Source: Eustoma russellianum (lineage: Eukaryota; Streptophyta; Magnoliopsida; Gentianales; Gentianaceae). From it: DNA of 64,000 nt. Shown one piece after another: positions 33,135 to 45,517 of the stretch (positions are counted from its first letter, which is position 1; the number at the start of each line of letters is the position of its first letter). Both the position numbers and the translations under genes were made by a program. The DNA lies in assembly GCA_036186865.1 (NCBI GenBank), contig AP025055.1:27793177-27857176 (forward strand). Reading direction: 5' to 3'. The notes under the pieces were generated by a model, which did not search any database, had not been told where the DNA came from, and saw only the letters and a list, made by a program, of their open reading frames with translations.

Positions 33135-36100
33135 CTATGCAATGGTATCGTAAGTCATCATTCCTAATTTGGCTCGTAAGTTTTCAAAAGTGGCTTGATT
33201 AAGGGGTTTGGTGAAGATGTCAGCAATTTGATGATCAGTTCTTATATGGTGTATCACTATATCCTCATTTTGAACATGATCGCGAAGAAAGTGGTATCGC
33301 ACCTCAATGTGTTTGGCCTTAGAATGAAGCATCGGATTCCGAGAAAGATTGATTGCACTTGTGCTATCGCAAAAAATTGGAATCTTTTTCATTTTAATGC
33401 CAAAATCACTAAGTTGCTGTTTAAGCCAAAGTATTTGGGTAGTACATAAACTCAAAGCAATATACTCTGCTTCAGTGGTAGAAAGCGCTACACTAGCTTG
33501 CTTTTTAGAAAACCAAGAAATTAAGTTGGTTCCTATGAATTGACATGTACCACTAGTGGATTTTCTATCTAATTTGCAACCACCATAATCAGCATCACTA
33601 TATGCGTGTAATTCCAACTTAGCGTTTCTATCATACCACAGTCCTAAGTGATGTGTATGTTTAAGATATCTAAAGATCTTTTTCACTGCATTGTAATGCG
33701 ATACCTTAGGATAAGATTGAAGCCTAGCACACATACACACACTAAACATAATATCAGGTCTTGATGCAGTTAAGTATAACAATGAGCCAATCATAGACCT
33801 ATAAAGTGTGTCATCAAAAGGTTTACCATTTTCATCCTTATCAAGTTTGGTACTAACACTCATAGGGGTAGTTGTAGGTTTCAACTCTTCAAAGACAAAC
33901 TTCTTAATCATATCATTGACATATTTAAGTTGGCTAATGTGAATTCCTTGAGGGGTTTGTTTGATTTGAAGTCCTAAAAAATAATTCAGCTCTCCTACCA
34001 TTGACATTTCAAACTCTGACTTCATACATTCTTCGAAGTCTTTTACTAAAGTAGGGTTGGTTGAACCAAAGATGATATCGTCAACGTATATTTGAACTAT
34101 TAACAAATCATTGCCTTTTCTTTTTAGGAATAATGTGTTGTCTATAGTTCCCCTTTGATAATTATTTGCAATAAGAAAGTTTGCAAATCTATCATACCAA
34201 GCTCTTGGAGCTTGTTTCAAACCATATAAAGCTTTCTTAAGCTTGTACACATGATTAGGATTCTTTGGATCTTCGAATCCAGGGGGTTGTTTGACAAACA
34301 CCTCTTCTTGGATGTATCCATTCAAGAAAGCACTCTTGACATCCATTTGGAAGAGCTTAATATTGCTTAGACTTGCAATTGCAAGTAACAATCTAATTGC
34401 TTCTAGTCGTGCAACCGGTGCAAAGGTTTCTTCATAATCTATTCCTTCTTGTTGATTATAACCTTGTGCGACTAGCCTAGCTTTATTCCTTGTAATATTT
34501 CCTTGTTCATCCATTTTATTCCTAAAGACCCATTTAGTTCCTATGATAGACTTATCTTCAGGTTTAGGTACTAAGTCCCACACATTGTTCCTCGTGAATT
34601 GGTTCAATTCCTCATGCATAGCTTCTATCCATGATATGTCACCTAAGGCTTCCTTTACGTTCTTAGATTCTAATTGTGAGATTAAGCTATGTCCTTCAAG
34701 TTGACTTATATTTCTACGTGTTCTAACCCCAACACTTGGATCCCCAATGATTAATTCTCTAGGATGCCACCAATTCCTAGATTGACTAGGTTCACCCTCA
34801 TCTTGTTCAAATGTTTCATTAGTGTAAACATTATCATATGTAATTGGATCATTAGTTACATTATCTTCCAATTGCAAAGTTTCTTCATTTATATCATCTA
34901 AAGGTTCATGCATGTCTTGTTCAGGGGGAGTTGGTTCTAGATGATCAAGTACAGGCTCAAGTAATACCTCATCATCAAACATATTTTCAACATTTGTTTC
35001 TTGTTTATGTTGATGTTTATCACTAACTTCAAAGCATGCATTTTCATTGAATTTCACATGTATGGATTCAATTATCTTTCTAGATACAGGATTATAACAC
35101 CTATATGCTCTTGAGTTAGTAGAATACCCAACAAATATGCATTCAATAGACTTTTGTTCAAACTTATCTAGATTATCCTTAGTGTTTAGCACAAAACATT
35201 TACATCCAAATACTTTAAGATAATCTATTTTAGGTTGTCTATTGTTTAGCAATTCATAAGGCGTTTTATTTAATTTCTTTCTAATAGTAAGCCTATTTAT
35301 AATATAGCATGCACAACTAACAGCTTCAGCCCATAAATATTTAGGTAATTTATTTTCACAAAGTATTGTCCTAGCAACTTCTTGAATCGTTCTATTTTTA
35401 CGTTCAACAACTCCATTGAGTTGTGGTGTTCTAGGTGGTGAGAATTCATGTTTGATTCCATATAGTTCGCAAAATTTGATTACGTCTTTGTTTTTTAATT
35501 CTCCACCTCTATCACTTCTAATTCTTTTAACATTTTCTTCGTAAATGTTTTCAAGTTGCTTAATAAGGGTTTCGATCGCTAATGGAGCATCGTCTTTGTG
35601 TGTTAAGAACAATGTCCATCTGTAGCGTGAGTAATCATATACTATGACACACACATAGTAGTGTCCACCTAGACTTCTTGTCCTACTTGGACCAAATAAG
35701 TCTAAGTGAAGCAATTCTAGTACATGACTAGTACTCACTTCATGTTTTGGTTTTAAGGTTTCTTTAATGTGTTTTCCCTTAATACATGTTTCACACATTT
35801 GAAAATTATCTAAGTCTAACTTAGGCATTCTTCTAATTAAATTCTTCTTAGACAACTTCTTAATAGTTGAAATTCCTATATGGCCTAATCTTCTATGCCA
35901 TAAATTTACATCTGAGTCATGTGATATTAGACACTTAACTTTAGCATCTAACATGTTATCTAAGGTAAGGGTATAAATATTTCCATCTCTATTCCCTTTT
36001 AAAACCGTTTCTCCTTTTTCATTTATTATATCACAAGAATTGGGAAGAAAGGAGACATTATAACCACAATCTATAAGTTGAGAAATACTAAGTAAATTAT

Positions 36101-36260
36101 AAGATAGATTGCTTACTAATAACACATTTCGTATTTGAAATGTGTTAGGGTCCCCAATTGTTCCTTTTCCAGCAACTTGTCCTTTGTTGTTGTCACCGAA
36201 TGTCACCTTTCCACCATTAATATGTTCAAGTTCCGTGAATAGTTTGGGGTTCCCCGTCAT
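33135..36260 (-). CDS. Copia-C Pol polyprotein (PR end, IN, RT, RNase H)
   Basis: 1041 codons are open without a stop. The protease active site (WFLDSGCSRHMTGN) straddles the first ATG, which is therefore not the natural start; the same frame continues upstream to a TAG at 36345-36347. In order come the pre-integrase motif LWHRRLGH (about residue 122), integrase catalytic motifs HLDLFGP, RSDRGGE and VVERKNRT (about 188-290), and the RT motif MDVKSAFLNG with active site YVDDIIFGS (about 720). RNase H follows with AYSDADYGG, STTEAEYIA and FCDSTSAINL (about 885-990). All catalytic residues named are present. This is the best preserved pol in the window. Confidence 0.93.
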   Translation of the reverse strand: MTGNPKLFTELEHINGGKVTFGDNNKGQVAGKGTIGDPNTFQIRNVLLVSNLSYNLLSISQLIDCGYNVSFLPNSCDIINEKGETVLKGNRDGNIYTLTLDNMLDAKVKCLISHDSDVNLWHRRLGHIGISTIKKLSKKNLIRRMPKLDLDNFQMCETCIKGKHIKETLKPKHEVSTSHVLELLHLDLFGPSRTRSLGGHYYVCVIVYDYSRYRWTLFLTHKDDAPLAIETLIKQLENIYEENVKRIRSDRGGELKNKDVIKFCELYGIKHEFSPPRTPQLNGVVERKNRTIQEVARTILCENKLPKYLWAEAVSCACYIINRLTIRKKLNKTPYELLNNRQPKIDYLKVFGCKCFVLNTKDNLDKFEQKSIECIFVGYSTNSRAYRCYNPVSRKIIESIHVKFNENACFEVSDKHQHKQETNVENMFDDEVLLEPVLDHLEPTPPEQDMHEPLDDINEETLQLEDNVTNDPITYDNVYTNETFEQDEGEPSQSRNWWHPRELIIGDPSVGVRTRRNISQLEGHSLISQLESKNVKEALGDISWIEAMHEELNQFTRNNVWDLVPKPEDKSIIGTKWVFRNKMDEQGNITRNKARLVAQGYNQQEGIDYEETFAPVARLEAIRLLLAIASLSNIKLFQMDVKSAFLNGYIQEEVFVKQPPGFEDPKNPNHVYKLKKALYGLKQAPRAWYDRFANFLIANNYQRGTIDNTLFLKRKGNDLLIVQIYVDDIIFGSTNPTLVKDFEECMKSEFEMSMVGELNYFLGLQIKQTPQGIHISQLKYVNDMIKKFVFEELKPTTTPMSVSTKLDKDENGKPFDDTLYRSMIGSLLYLTASRPDIMFSVCMCARLQSYPKVSHYNAVKKIFRYLKHTHHLGLWYDRNAKLELHAYSDADYGGCKLDRKSTSGTCQFIGTNLISWFSKKQASVALSTTEAEYIALSLCTTQILWLKQQLSDFGIKMKKIPIFCDSTSAINLSRNPMLHSKAKHIEVRYHFLRDHVQNEDIVIHHIRTDHQIADIFTKPLNQATFENLRAKLGMMTYDTIA

Positions 36261-36374
36261 ATGCCTCGAACATCCACTATCTAAAAACCATTTGGTTTTC
36301 AGATTCTTTGACTTTGCCTCCTTCTTGCATTCCTTGCGTTTTTCCTACAATGGAGACAAAGTTTTAGGTACCCT

Positions 36375-38531
36375 TTATTTGGGTCCTTGAATGTTAGGGG
36401 CATTATTCTTGTTTAGATAACCCTTAGGTATCCAAACTTGAATATACCTTCTAGACACATTTTTAGCATTGTTATAATTTGGAAAATAAGAAGAATTAGC
36501 ATATACATGATTATTCCACATAAGTGAAAATGCATTGTTATACATGTTGTGCCGTGGTTGATAATCGTTATAGAATGGCCGAGATTTATGATGTATATAA
36601 GGCATGTGAATTTGTTTCTTATATGGCGCAGTATAAGTGTGTTCATAGGCATTTCTATAAGACTTATAAGAGTGTCGCCTATACTTAGGTTCATAATAAG
36701 TTGTATGCATTTTATTCGGTCTAGTTGCATTTGTATACATGTAGGCATAATTTCTAGGGTGTCTAGATGCAAAGTTTGGCCTAGATGTATAGTTATGCGT
36801 GTGTGCTTTTATTGGTGCATGCTGCATCTTTATCTTTGAATAAGAAGAAGAAGAAGGAGTAGACGAAGATTTAGCAGGCAAGTTTGTTTTTATAACTTTA
36901 TAAGGTTGTTTCGTAGTTGATGATACAAACTTAGTCTTTTTATCTAATTTGTCGTCTTCTTCTTTATATCCCAATCCAGTTTTATCATTTCCATACTTTT
37001 GTGATGATATAAGTGTATCTAACATATTTGCACCAGATTTAAATTGTTCTCTCATTTTTTCTAAGGTAAATTTAGATGACTTAAGTTGCACTATTTCATT
37101 TTCACAACTTTCTAACTTGGATTTTAACATTTTATTTTCCATTTGTAACTTTTGTTCATCTTTCCTATATGATTCAATTTTATTCGCTAAAGAATGAAGA
37201 GTATTAGAAGACTCTTGTTTAACAAATTCTAGTTGATCGGAAAATTCCAAGTTGGACGTCTTCAACTTGTCATTTTCTTCAACTAGTTTCTTCTTTTCTT
37301 TAGAGAGCCTCTTACAGTGAGCATGCATTCTTAGGAATTCTTCATACATTTCATCAAATGTCATGTCACTATCAGAATCACTATCAGAAGAAGAACATAC
37401 CTCGTTGGATACGAAGCAGACTTGAGCTTCCTTAGTTTCGGATTCTGAGTCGGATGAGTCGCTCCATGTGCTCACCTTCATTGCTCGTTTCCCTTTTCTT
37501 GCCTTAGACTCCTTTGTCTTTGTCGTTTGAGCCTCCTTGTCCTTGGCTTGTTTATTATTGTTGTTATTATTATTTTTCTTCGTGGGACAGTCGTATGAAA
37601 TATGTCCTTTTTGACCGCATTTATAACACTTTAATTCTTTATTATACCATTTGTTTGTGTTATTCTTCCTAGGTTGAGAAGAAGAAGAAGAAGAATTACG
37701 TTGTCTATTCCTATTTGGACGTTTGAAAAACTTTCTAAGTTTTCTAGCGATCAATATCAAGTCATCGTCTAATTCAGTATCACTATTACTATCATCGTTA
37801 CAAGGATGTGTTTCGGTTGTTTTGAAAGCTATTGAATTACCGGATGACTTAGATGATTCAGACTTTCGCTGGTTCAATTTAACCTCGTAAACTTTAAGAG
37901 ACCCGATCAATTCATCCATCTTAGTGATTGAGTTTGTCTCCTCGATTGCAGTTACCTTTGGATCTCATTCAGCAGGGAGGCTTCGTAGCACCTTTTGAAC
38001 CTTTTTACTGTTCGAAAATGACTTCCCTAAAGCTTCAAGGGCATTGAAAATATTAGTAATCCTCAAATCCATAGATGTTATGGATTCGTTTGGCAACATT
38101 TTGAAAGTCTCTAATTCAGTCATAAGCATGTTTATTTTTGACTCTTTAACACCACTAGTACCTTCATGCTTTAATACAAGTGATTTCCACATGTCGTGTG
38201 CGCTTGTGCAATTTGACACATATCCTGCTTCAGAAGTTGTAAGTCCATTTAAAAGTAATTGCATAGCTTTAGCATTCATGGACATTTTCTTTTTATCATC
38301 TGATGACCATTCACTTTTATATTTTTCAACCGCTTGAGTTACTCCACTAACTTGTATAACTTTCATTGGAATGTACGGCCCATCTTCAAATATAGACTAT
38401 AAATCGATGTCTATAGCCATTAAGAATAGCCTCATTCTTAGTTTCCAATGAACAAAATTATTGCCATCAAAAAGAGGAGGGCGTTGTGTAGACATACCTT
38501 CCAACTCACCTTTGTGAGGAACAATAGCCAT
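36375..38531 (-). pseudogene. Copia-C gag
   Basis: The start is an ATG at 38531 or 38495 (MSTQRPPLFDGNNFVHWKLR), since residues before it overlap the primer site. The shell domain (38397-38531 and 37965-38366) contains AKAMQLLLNGLTTSEAGYVS and LMTELETFKMLPNESITSMD. 36375-37919 has the zinc knuckle CYKCGQKGHISYDC, an acidic serine-rich stretch, a coiled coil (LSKEKKKLVEENDKLKTS) and a tyrosine/histidine-rich end. Stops are TAG 38397-38399, TGA 37965-37967 and TAA 36375-36377, all in the same frame as pol. The first two sit where tryptophan is expected (TGG-to-TAG/TGA). Confidence 0.9.
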
Positions 38532-38640
38532 AGTATGTACCTTGGATTTGAGACAAGCAGTATATAATGAATCGTTGTTTCTTGGGCTTGTATTGTTCTT
38601 ACGGTGTTGAATCTTGCTTCTTTTGAGTGGTGTTGGTCTG

Positions 38641-38653
38641 GATCTGATACCAA
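38641..38653 (-). promoter_or_regulatory. tRNA-Met primer-binding site of Copia-C
   Basis: On the minus strand TTTGGTATCAGATCC follows the LTR end CCAACA. It matches the initiator tRNA-Met complement except near its 3' end. Confidence 0.82.
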
Positions 38654-38654
38654 A

Positions 38655-41413
38655 TGTTGGACCGTGCACCTTCAATAAACACCACTAGAGGGGGGTGAAT
38701 AGTGGTTAGCGGAAATTACACTACAACCCTTTGTTAAAAACCCCTTTGAAAACAGAATCTGAGACCACCTCAGATTCAGAACCGTATTTAAAAATCCATA
38801 AATAATTGTACACAACTCCAAAAATTATGAAACTTTCCATAATTAAACTTCAATGAGTTAACAAGACTCTGTCCAAAAATCAGACAAAAATAAGATCGTT
38901 TGGCCATTCAAACAAATACAAAGATTCAGATGGTCAATCTGGACAGAATTGGACAGAATGTTGCTGATTTTGCAAAACGTGTTTCTCTTTGAATACTCAA
39001 CCAAAAAGGTTGATCTTTATATCAAAACACTCCTTAGGATATCTAGATGAAGTTTCCAAAAGGCCCTGACCTCAAACAATTCTTCAAAAATACAGAATTT
39101 AAGTTTTCTCAAAACTGGTCAGATTGCAGCCAGATTAGAGCAGTTATCTTGCAAAGACTAAAAGACTAACTTTCCCTTGATCAAATCAAGTGACTCTTGT
39201 TGCAAATGAAAGGTAACAGTCTGAAGTATAACTCCACCAAAAATCATGAATTTTGAAAATGTTTAGCTACTTTTTCAAATTGTGTGAAGTTGGGTGAAAA
39301 CTGTAGTAAAAAACGGGCAGAAAACAGAAATAAAGAAACAAGAGAAGAACACCGAGGATTTATCCTGGTTCGGTCAATGTGACCTACTCTAGTCCCAAGG
39401 AATACCTTTCCTTGGATTTCACTATGAAATGAGCACCTTACAACAAGAGCCAAGCTTGATCCTTGGGTTATACACCAACCCTACTCAAGACTTGGATAAA
39501 CACCTTCCAAGCAACACTTAGTTGCAACTCCTCTAACACCTATTGATGTAGCCTTATAAAGATGGCTAATCAATCTTACAAATGAAGCTCAAGAGGCTTG
39601 TAGCACAACAAAAATATCAAGAACACTTTTGCTACAACAAAATACAACAACAAGAACAAGAAGATGAATATGAAAACTATAGAATGTTTGTGAGCTTCAA
39701 GTGTGTTTCATCTTCTTCACCATTGCCTCTATTTATAGTTTGAAATGAGTCTTGAAGATAAGAATGCCAATGTGTCATCATCTTCATCATCAACTCCAAA
39801 TGTCTTCTCATCATTGGTTGACCTTGTACACTTGGCAAAATAAAACACAATGATTGGCCCACCTTGACAAAATGATGTGGCCGAAAATTCCAATAAAAAA
39901 GTGACTTGGAATTGTCTTGAATTATCCTTAGCAAGAATAGATAATAAGAGAAGATAATTCCTCAACTTCTTGGCACAAGAATAGGCATGTGAGCTTTTAC
40001 TTTTTCAAATAAAAAATTCAGCACCAATTTGAATGTAGTAGCCGTTGGTTACTACAAAATTTTCCAAAAATATTTCTTGATTTTCTTAAATAAAATAAGA
40101 AAGGATAATATCACCAAATTATCCCCAACTTCAAGCACCATAATAGGACATGTGAGAGCTCCATTTTACTTCAAAAAATCTGCTGAAAATACACCAAGAA
40201 AGGCCATAGCCGTTGGGCACTTTTTGAAATTTCCAAGTTGGCAATTTTGCCAACTAGCTCCTTTTTGGTTGGTCCACTTGTCTCCAACTCAAAAAATGAA
40301 TACACCATCATATAAAACTGAACATAAACGTTTTTCAACATATATATATGTGTAGCAACTCAGATTTTTGAAGAAGAAATAAATAGATAACAATTGACAA
40401 GATTATGTCAACGTGTAACATCGAAATTTCCCAATATTTCTTCTTATATGTTGAGATCATTTCCACACCTTTGACACCTTTAATACCTCTGAATAATGAT
40501 GATAAATGTTCTCTTATAACATATATAAGAGAGTCTTCAAGAAAAAATAGAATGTGACATCTCAAATCGTCACATATCCAGCTATAGCCAATAATATCAT
40601 CGGTTGAGAGAATAAGATATAAGATCACCATATTATCTTCAAAATAATAATAACATAGCTCCAGAATGAAGATAATAATATACTCAAGAGATTTCTTGAG
40701 TGAAAATACCAAAAATACCCTTGGAGGTAAAATGACCAAAATACCCCTGGTGTGAGAAAGCTCCAGAAATGCTCCCGATGGTCAGAAATAATCACAATTC
40801 CACCTTTATCATGAAAACCAAGATAATAATACACCCTTGAAATATTTTTCACCATATGATGTTCCTACAAAACTTAAAATACCAATTTTGCCCTTTTTGG
40901 TAAGTTGTAGAAACTTCCAAGGCACGTTAGTCACAAGACAATAATAATCACCAAAAACACATAATAATCACATAATGAACATTTATAATTCATATAGAAC
41001 TGAAAACAATCACTTTAACACATTTTAGAAAATTATTTTTAAAAACTCTAGACATCGATCGATCGAAGTCCTCAGCTTCAGAGATCGATGTCTCACAGAA
41101 AGTTTCAGGGTTTGCCTCTGACCAACATCGATCGATTGAAGTGAGGGTTTGATGTACATCGATCAATCGATGTGCCTCAGGTTTAGAGATCGATGTCAAT
41201 CAGAAAGGTCTTAAACTTTTCTGCCTTACATAGATCGATCGATGTGAGAGATCTATGTACATAGATCGATTGATGTGCAACAACCTGAGAGATCGATGTC
41301 AAATTTTTCAACTTTTACAACTTTTAATCACATATAACACCATGTGTGACATTTTTAAGTATTCACCACTTAAAATCATGACTTTGAAAGTTATCCAAAC
41401 ATATTTTTCAAGA
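38655..41413 (-). repeat. 5' LTR of Copia-C
   Basis: 2759 bp, partner of 30103-32864 with few differences. The promoter block is at 39352-39394 and the palindrome cluster at 41052-41300. The last bases CAAGA replace CAACA. Confidence 0.93.
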
Positions 41414-41448
41414 GCTGGTGCTGCAGATTCTGCAGTTTGTGAAGACAT
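41414..41448 (-). pseudogene. Copia-B gag start (first codons)
   Basis: An ATG at 41448 begins MSSQTAESAAPA. It joins the gag frame at 30102 (SAGQTSSATTGN) once Copia-C and one GCTGG are removed. The first five bases are the right-hand GCTGG duplication. Confidence 0.8.
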
Positions 41449-41494
41449 ATTTTAAAAAGATTGCTAGTTCTTTTGAGATTTTAGTTTTTGGGGC

Positions 41495-41509
41495 TCTAAT
41501 ACTATATAG
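41495..41509 (-). promoter_or_regulatory. Decayed primer-binding site of Copia-B
   Basis: The minus strand reads TAGTATTAGAGCC, differing from TGGTATCAGAGCC by two transitions. Positions 41505-41509 (TATAG) are also the left target duplication of Copia-D. Confidence 0.65.
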
Positions 41510-42905
41510 TATTGGAATATAAAATGTTTTGATGATGTTAAAAGATGTTTTGAATGGGCTAAAATGGAATTTCACACTTTGAGTTTGAAACAAAATGAGA
41601 AAAACACATGGTGAGACGTCAATCTCTCACATGGATCGATTGATGTATACATCAGCTCCTCAGGAAGGGACATGGATCGGTCCATGTGAAGATTGTGCAA
41701 GTTTGGAACTCTCGGCCCAACTTCGATCTCTCAGCCAGGGGGACATCGATCGATCGACGTTACGTGAGTCTCTCAGGAAGACACTTGGTCGATCGACGTA
41801 AGGCAGTGTCAAAACCAGAATGTTTCTGGAAGATATCGATCTCTCAGCCAAGGAGACATCGATCGATCGATGTACATCAGTCTCTCAAAGGAGGGACATC
41901 GATCGATCGATCTGCTGCAGTTTCAAAAATTGCAGACTTTCTACAGGACGTCGATCTCTCAGCATTGGCACGTGGATCGATCGACATCCCCAGAATTCAA
42001 AATTTTTTGAACGTTGGAACAAAATCCAAGGGAGATTTATGATGTTTTCTCTCTCCAATCTTGCTCAAATTTCTTGTGGACTTTACTCCAATATACTACA
42101 TGCTTTCTTGACTATTTTATCCATGTCTAAGATTCTCTAGGGTGGCTATTGAAGATCGAATCACTTCATAGGGTGGCTAAAGGCTATTTTTAATTTTTCA
42201 AGATTTGAAGATTGACTTGAAGACATGGTGAAGGCTCCAAAACGTGGTGAACTTCATCTATAAATGGTAGAAGCTTGGATGAGGCAAAAAAATACTTTCA
42301 TCATCATCAAGCTTCATAATTCATTGTATTATACTTCTCTCATATTTGTAAAAGTGCTTAAAGCTTGTTAAGCGTTTCTTTGTTCTTGATTATTGTATAT
42401 TGAGAGATAGATAGTCTAGCACAAGAGGAACCATAAAAATTTGATCTATTGCTTGTGTTTAGACTAGTGAGAAAGTGTGAACCTTACTATTTCCTTCAAC
42501 CTACTGTGAGAAAGTTCTTGAGGGAACTTTGTTGAAGTTGTGAGGTAGCAAGAAGTTGTTCTTGCTAGAGCCGTAGTTGCAGTAGTTGCACAAGTGTATT
42601 TTGTGCAAGAAGTTGCTGTTGTTGTTGCTTACACTAAGGTGTTAGTGTAAGTATTGTTGTGGTTGTTCTTATTATCTCTAATAAGAAGAGTAGTTGTTGA
42701 AAATCTACTTTGGCAACAAAGTGGTAGTGGAGTAGAATCATTTACGATTCAAACCACTTTATATCCGGTGTACTCATTCATTGTTTCTCACCTCCCATTC
42801 TTGCTTTGATTTTGAATTTCATTTGAGTTGAGCCAAACAAGAAAATTCTGCAAAAGTGCCAAACACTCCATTCACCCTCCTCTAGAGTGTGTTTCGGACC
42901 TAACA
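41510..42905 (+). repeat. 5' LTR of Copia-D
   Basis: 1396 bp, equal in length to the right LTR once Z is removed. The ATCGATCGAT cluster is at 41632-41990. A TATA box CTATAAATGG is at 42258-42267. Confidence 0.9.
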
Positions 42906-42906
42906 A

Positions 42907-43737
42907 TTGTAGACTTTACTCCAACATACTACATGCTTCTTTGACTATTGTATCCATATCTAAGCAATCCTAGGTTGGCTATTGAGGATCAAATCACTCC
43001 ATAGGATGGCTAAAGACTATTTGGACATTATCTTGACATTTGGTGTAGTTGAAGACTTGGTGGAAGCTTCAAAAACATGATGAAATTCATCTATATATGG
43101 AAGAAGCTTGGATGAGGCAAATACACACTTTCACCATCATCAAGCTTCATCATTCATTGTAGTATACTTCTCTCATATTTGTAAAAGTGCTTAAAGCTTG
43201 TTAAGCCTTTCTTTGTTCTTCATTGTTTTATATTGAGAGATAGAGAGTCTAGCACAAGAGGAACCATAAATATTTGATCTCTTGCTTGTGTTTATACTAG
43301 TGAGAAAGTGTGAACCTTACTATTTCATTCAACCTACTGTGAGAAAGTTCTTGAGGGAACTTTGTTGAAGTTATGAGGTAGCAAGAAGTTGTTCTTGCTA
43401 GAGCTGTAGTTGCTGTAGTTGCACAGTGTAGTTTGTGCAAGAAGTTGCTGTTGTTGTTGCTTACACTAAGGTGTTAATGTAAGTATTGCTGTGGTTGTTC
43501 TTATTATCTCTAATAAGAAGAGTAGTTATTGAAAATCCACTTTGACAACAAAGTGTTAGTGGAGTAGAATCATTTACGATTAGAACCACTCTATATCTGG
43601 TGTACTCATTCATTGCTTCTCTTCTCTTTTTCTTGCTTTGATTTTGAATTTCATTTGAGTTGATCCGAACAAGAAAATTCTGCAAAAGTGTCAAACACTC
43701 AATTCACCCCCCTTTAGAGTGTGTTTCGGACCTAACA
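42907..43737 (+). repeat. Tandem second copy of the 3' part of the Copia-D LTR
   Basis: 831 bp repeating 42074-42905 (832 bp) in the same orientation. It ends with the same CGGACCTAACA and is followed by the true primer site. The junction lies at TTGT.GAC in both copies. Confidence 0.9.
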
Positions 43738-43738
43738 A

Positions 43739-43753
43739 TTGGTATCAGAGCCT
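43739..43753 (+). promoter_or_regulatory. tRNA-Met primer-binding site of Copia-D
   Basis: TTGGTATCAGAGCC directly follows the LTR end. Confidence 0.88.
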
Positions 43754-43800
43754 AACCTTGATTGCTTGGCCAATCTTTGCAAGTAGCAAGGTTAAAGATC

Positions 43801-45517
43801 ATGGCAATGATAACCTCTTCATCCTATAACTCAACTTCCAAGCCAACTGCACTATTCAGGATCAAACACTAAAGCACCTATGTTTGATGCCCAAAATTAT
43901 TCCTTGTGGAAATTTCGAATGATCAATCATTTGAAAGGTTGTGGATTTGATATTTGGAGAGCCGTTGTCAAAGGGATTGAAGTTCCTACCAACTCAAAAG
44001 GAGAATCAATGTTCAAAGATGAGGATGACTACACCGACGAAGAGAAGATAAACTTTGCCATCAATGGCAAAACATTTGACATTCTCTCAAGTTCTTTTAC
44101 CACCACCGAGCTCATAAGACTTCAAGGTCTTGAAACAGCCCATGAGGCATGGAAAATGCTTGAAATGATACACGAATGAACTGAGCAAGTAAGAATGGCC
44201 AAAAAACTTATGCTCATGAAGGAATATGAGATGATCGGAATGAAGAGCATGAGAAGATTGAGGAAACAATCGACCGATTCACACGAATAGTGAATCAACT
44301 CTCCATGGTGGAAAAGAAAATCTCGAATGAAGACCTTGTCTCAAAACACCTCAACTCTTTGCCAAGAGAATGGACACCTACAGTCACCGTCATTACCGGA
44401 TCAAAGAATCTCAAGACTCTTACCCTTGATGAGCTATCTGGTAATCTTCTTACTCATGAAATTCTTATTGATGAAAAAAACATGATGAATCCTATCAAGC
44501 CCACACAAACATTACAAAGGATTGGTGATAGAGTCTGACGAATCGGATGAGGAAGTTGCTATCCTAATAAGAAAATTTAGAAGAATGGCAACAAGAAATA
44601 AAACTCAAGCAAGAAAGTTTTTCAAAAGATCACCCAAGAAAAAAGAATCAAGTGAAAATTACTATAGATGTGGTCGACCCGGTCACTTCATTGCCCATTG
44701 CCACGCCAAGGAGCAGCAAAAACAAGAAAAGAAGGTCTTTCCTCAAAAGAAGAAAGCTCTCAATGCGGAGGTAACCACGTGGGATGATCTTCTCTCTGAA
44801 TCGGAAGGAAAAGAAAGTGAAGATCAGGATGTTGGACTTGTTGCAATCGTTGAAAATCCAAAGGCTCAACATACTTGTCTCATGGCAATTGAAGATGACC
44901 TTAAGGTGAATTATAATCCTTCTAATTTACAAGATGAAATAGGAGATTTGCAAGATGATTTTGAAAAACTGAATTTAAAGTATAAACATTTGAAGAAAGA
45001 GTTCAAGAAGTGCATTTTAGAAAATAAGAGCTTGCATGAGAAGAACATGTTGATGTTTCAAGATCATGACATCATAACTACCATGCATAAAACCGTAGCT
45101 CTTGAAAATGTGGAAATTAGGAAAGAATGTGAGAAACTAAGGTTAGATTTACAAAGACTAACCAATGGTAAAAATAATCTAGACAAACTACTTGGAAACT
45201 AAGGTTAGATTTAATTCATCACATTCTTCCATTAAGCCTAAATTATTAAAGAAAAAGGCAAACAAGAGAAAAACACAACATGACTCATCATCTTCTAAAC
45301 CAAGTCATGTACCCACTTGTTTTCATTGTAACAAAGTAGGACATATGAAGAGTGCATGTAAAGTTAGATTTAGTAGTATGTATGTTTGGAAGCCTAAGGG
45401 TCGACAAGCTAACCCTAAAGGACCCAACTATCAAAGGGTACTAATGCATAAATCTCTTGGTTTTGTAGGCTCTCAAGGTAAATGGAGTAGCCAAAGAAGA
45501 AGGAACCAAATGGATTA
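43801..45517 (+). pseudogene. Copia-D gag
   Basis: An ATG at 43801 opens a short frame. The body begins in another frame at about 43865 (APMFDAQNYSLWKFRMINHL) and runs through KTFDILSSSFTTTELIRLQG to a TGA near 44178. 44290-44538 and 44522-45202 carry LVSKHLNSLPREWTPTVTVI, a first knuckle YRCGRPGHFIAHC whose first cysteine is tyrosine, and a long coiled coil (about 44920-45190). A second knuckle CFHCNKVGHMKSAC is at about 45320-45360. Two knuckles with a coiled coil between them fit SIRE-type Gag. At least three frame breaks. Confidence 0.88.

Larger units (their letters stand above)
30103..41413 (-). mobile_element. Copia-C: SIRE-like copia retrotransposon, nearly intact
   Basis: Two LTRs of about 2.76 kb (30103-32864 and 38655-41413), the duplication GCTGG on both sides, a tRNA-Met primer site next to the right LTR and a polypurine tract next to the left LTR define a complete element. 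Gag and pol lie in one minus-strand frame interrupted by four stop codons. The LTRs are nearly identical by eye, so it is among the youngest insertions. It lacks the third ORF seen in Copia-D, as only about 270 bp separate pol from the LTR. Confidence 0.95.

Noticed and set aside
41595..42140. Repeat-rich short proteins of the SIDRSM type
   Set aside because: They are translations of the palindrome array and appear in all frames and both strands wherever the array occurs.
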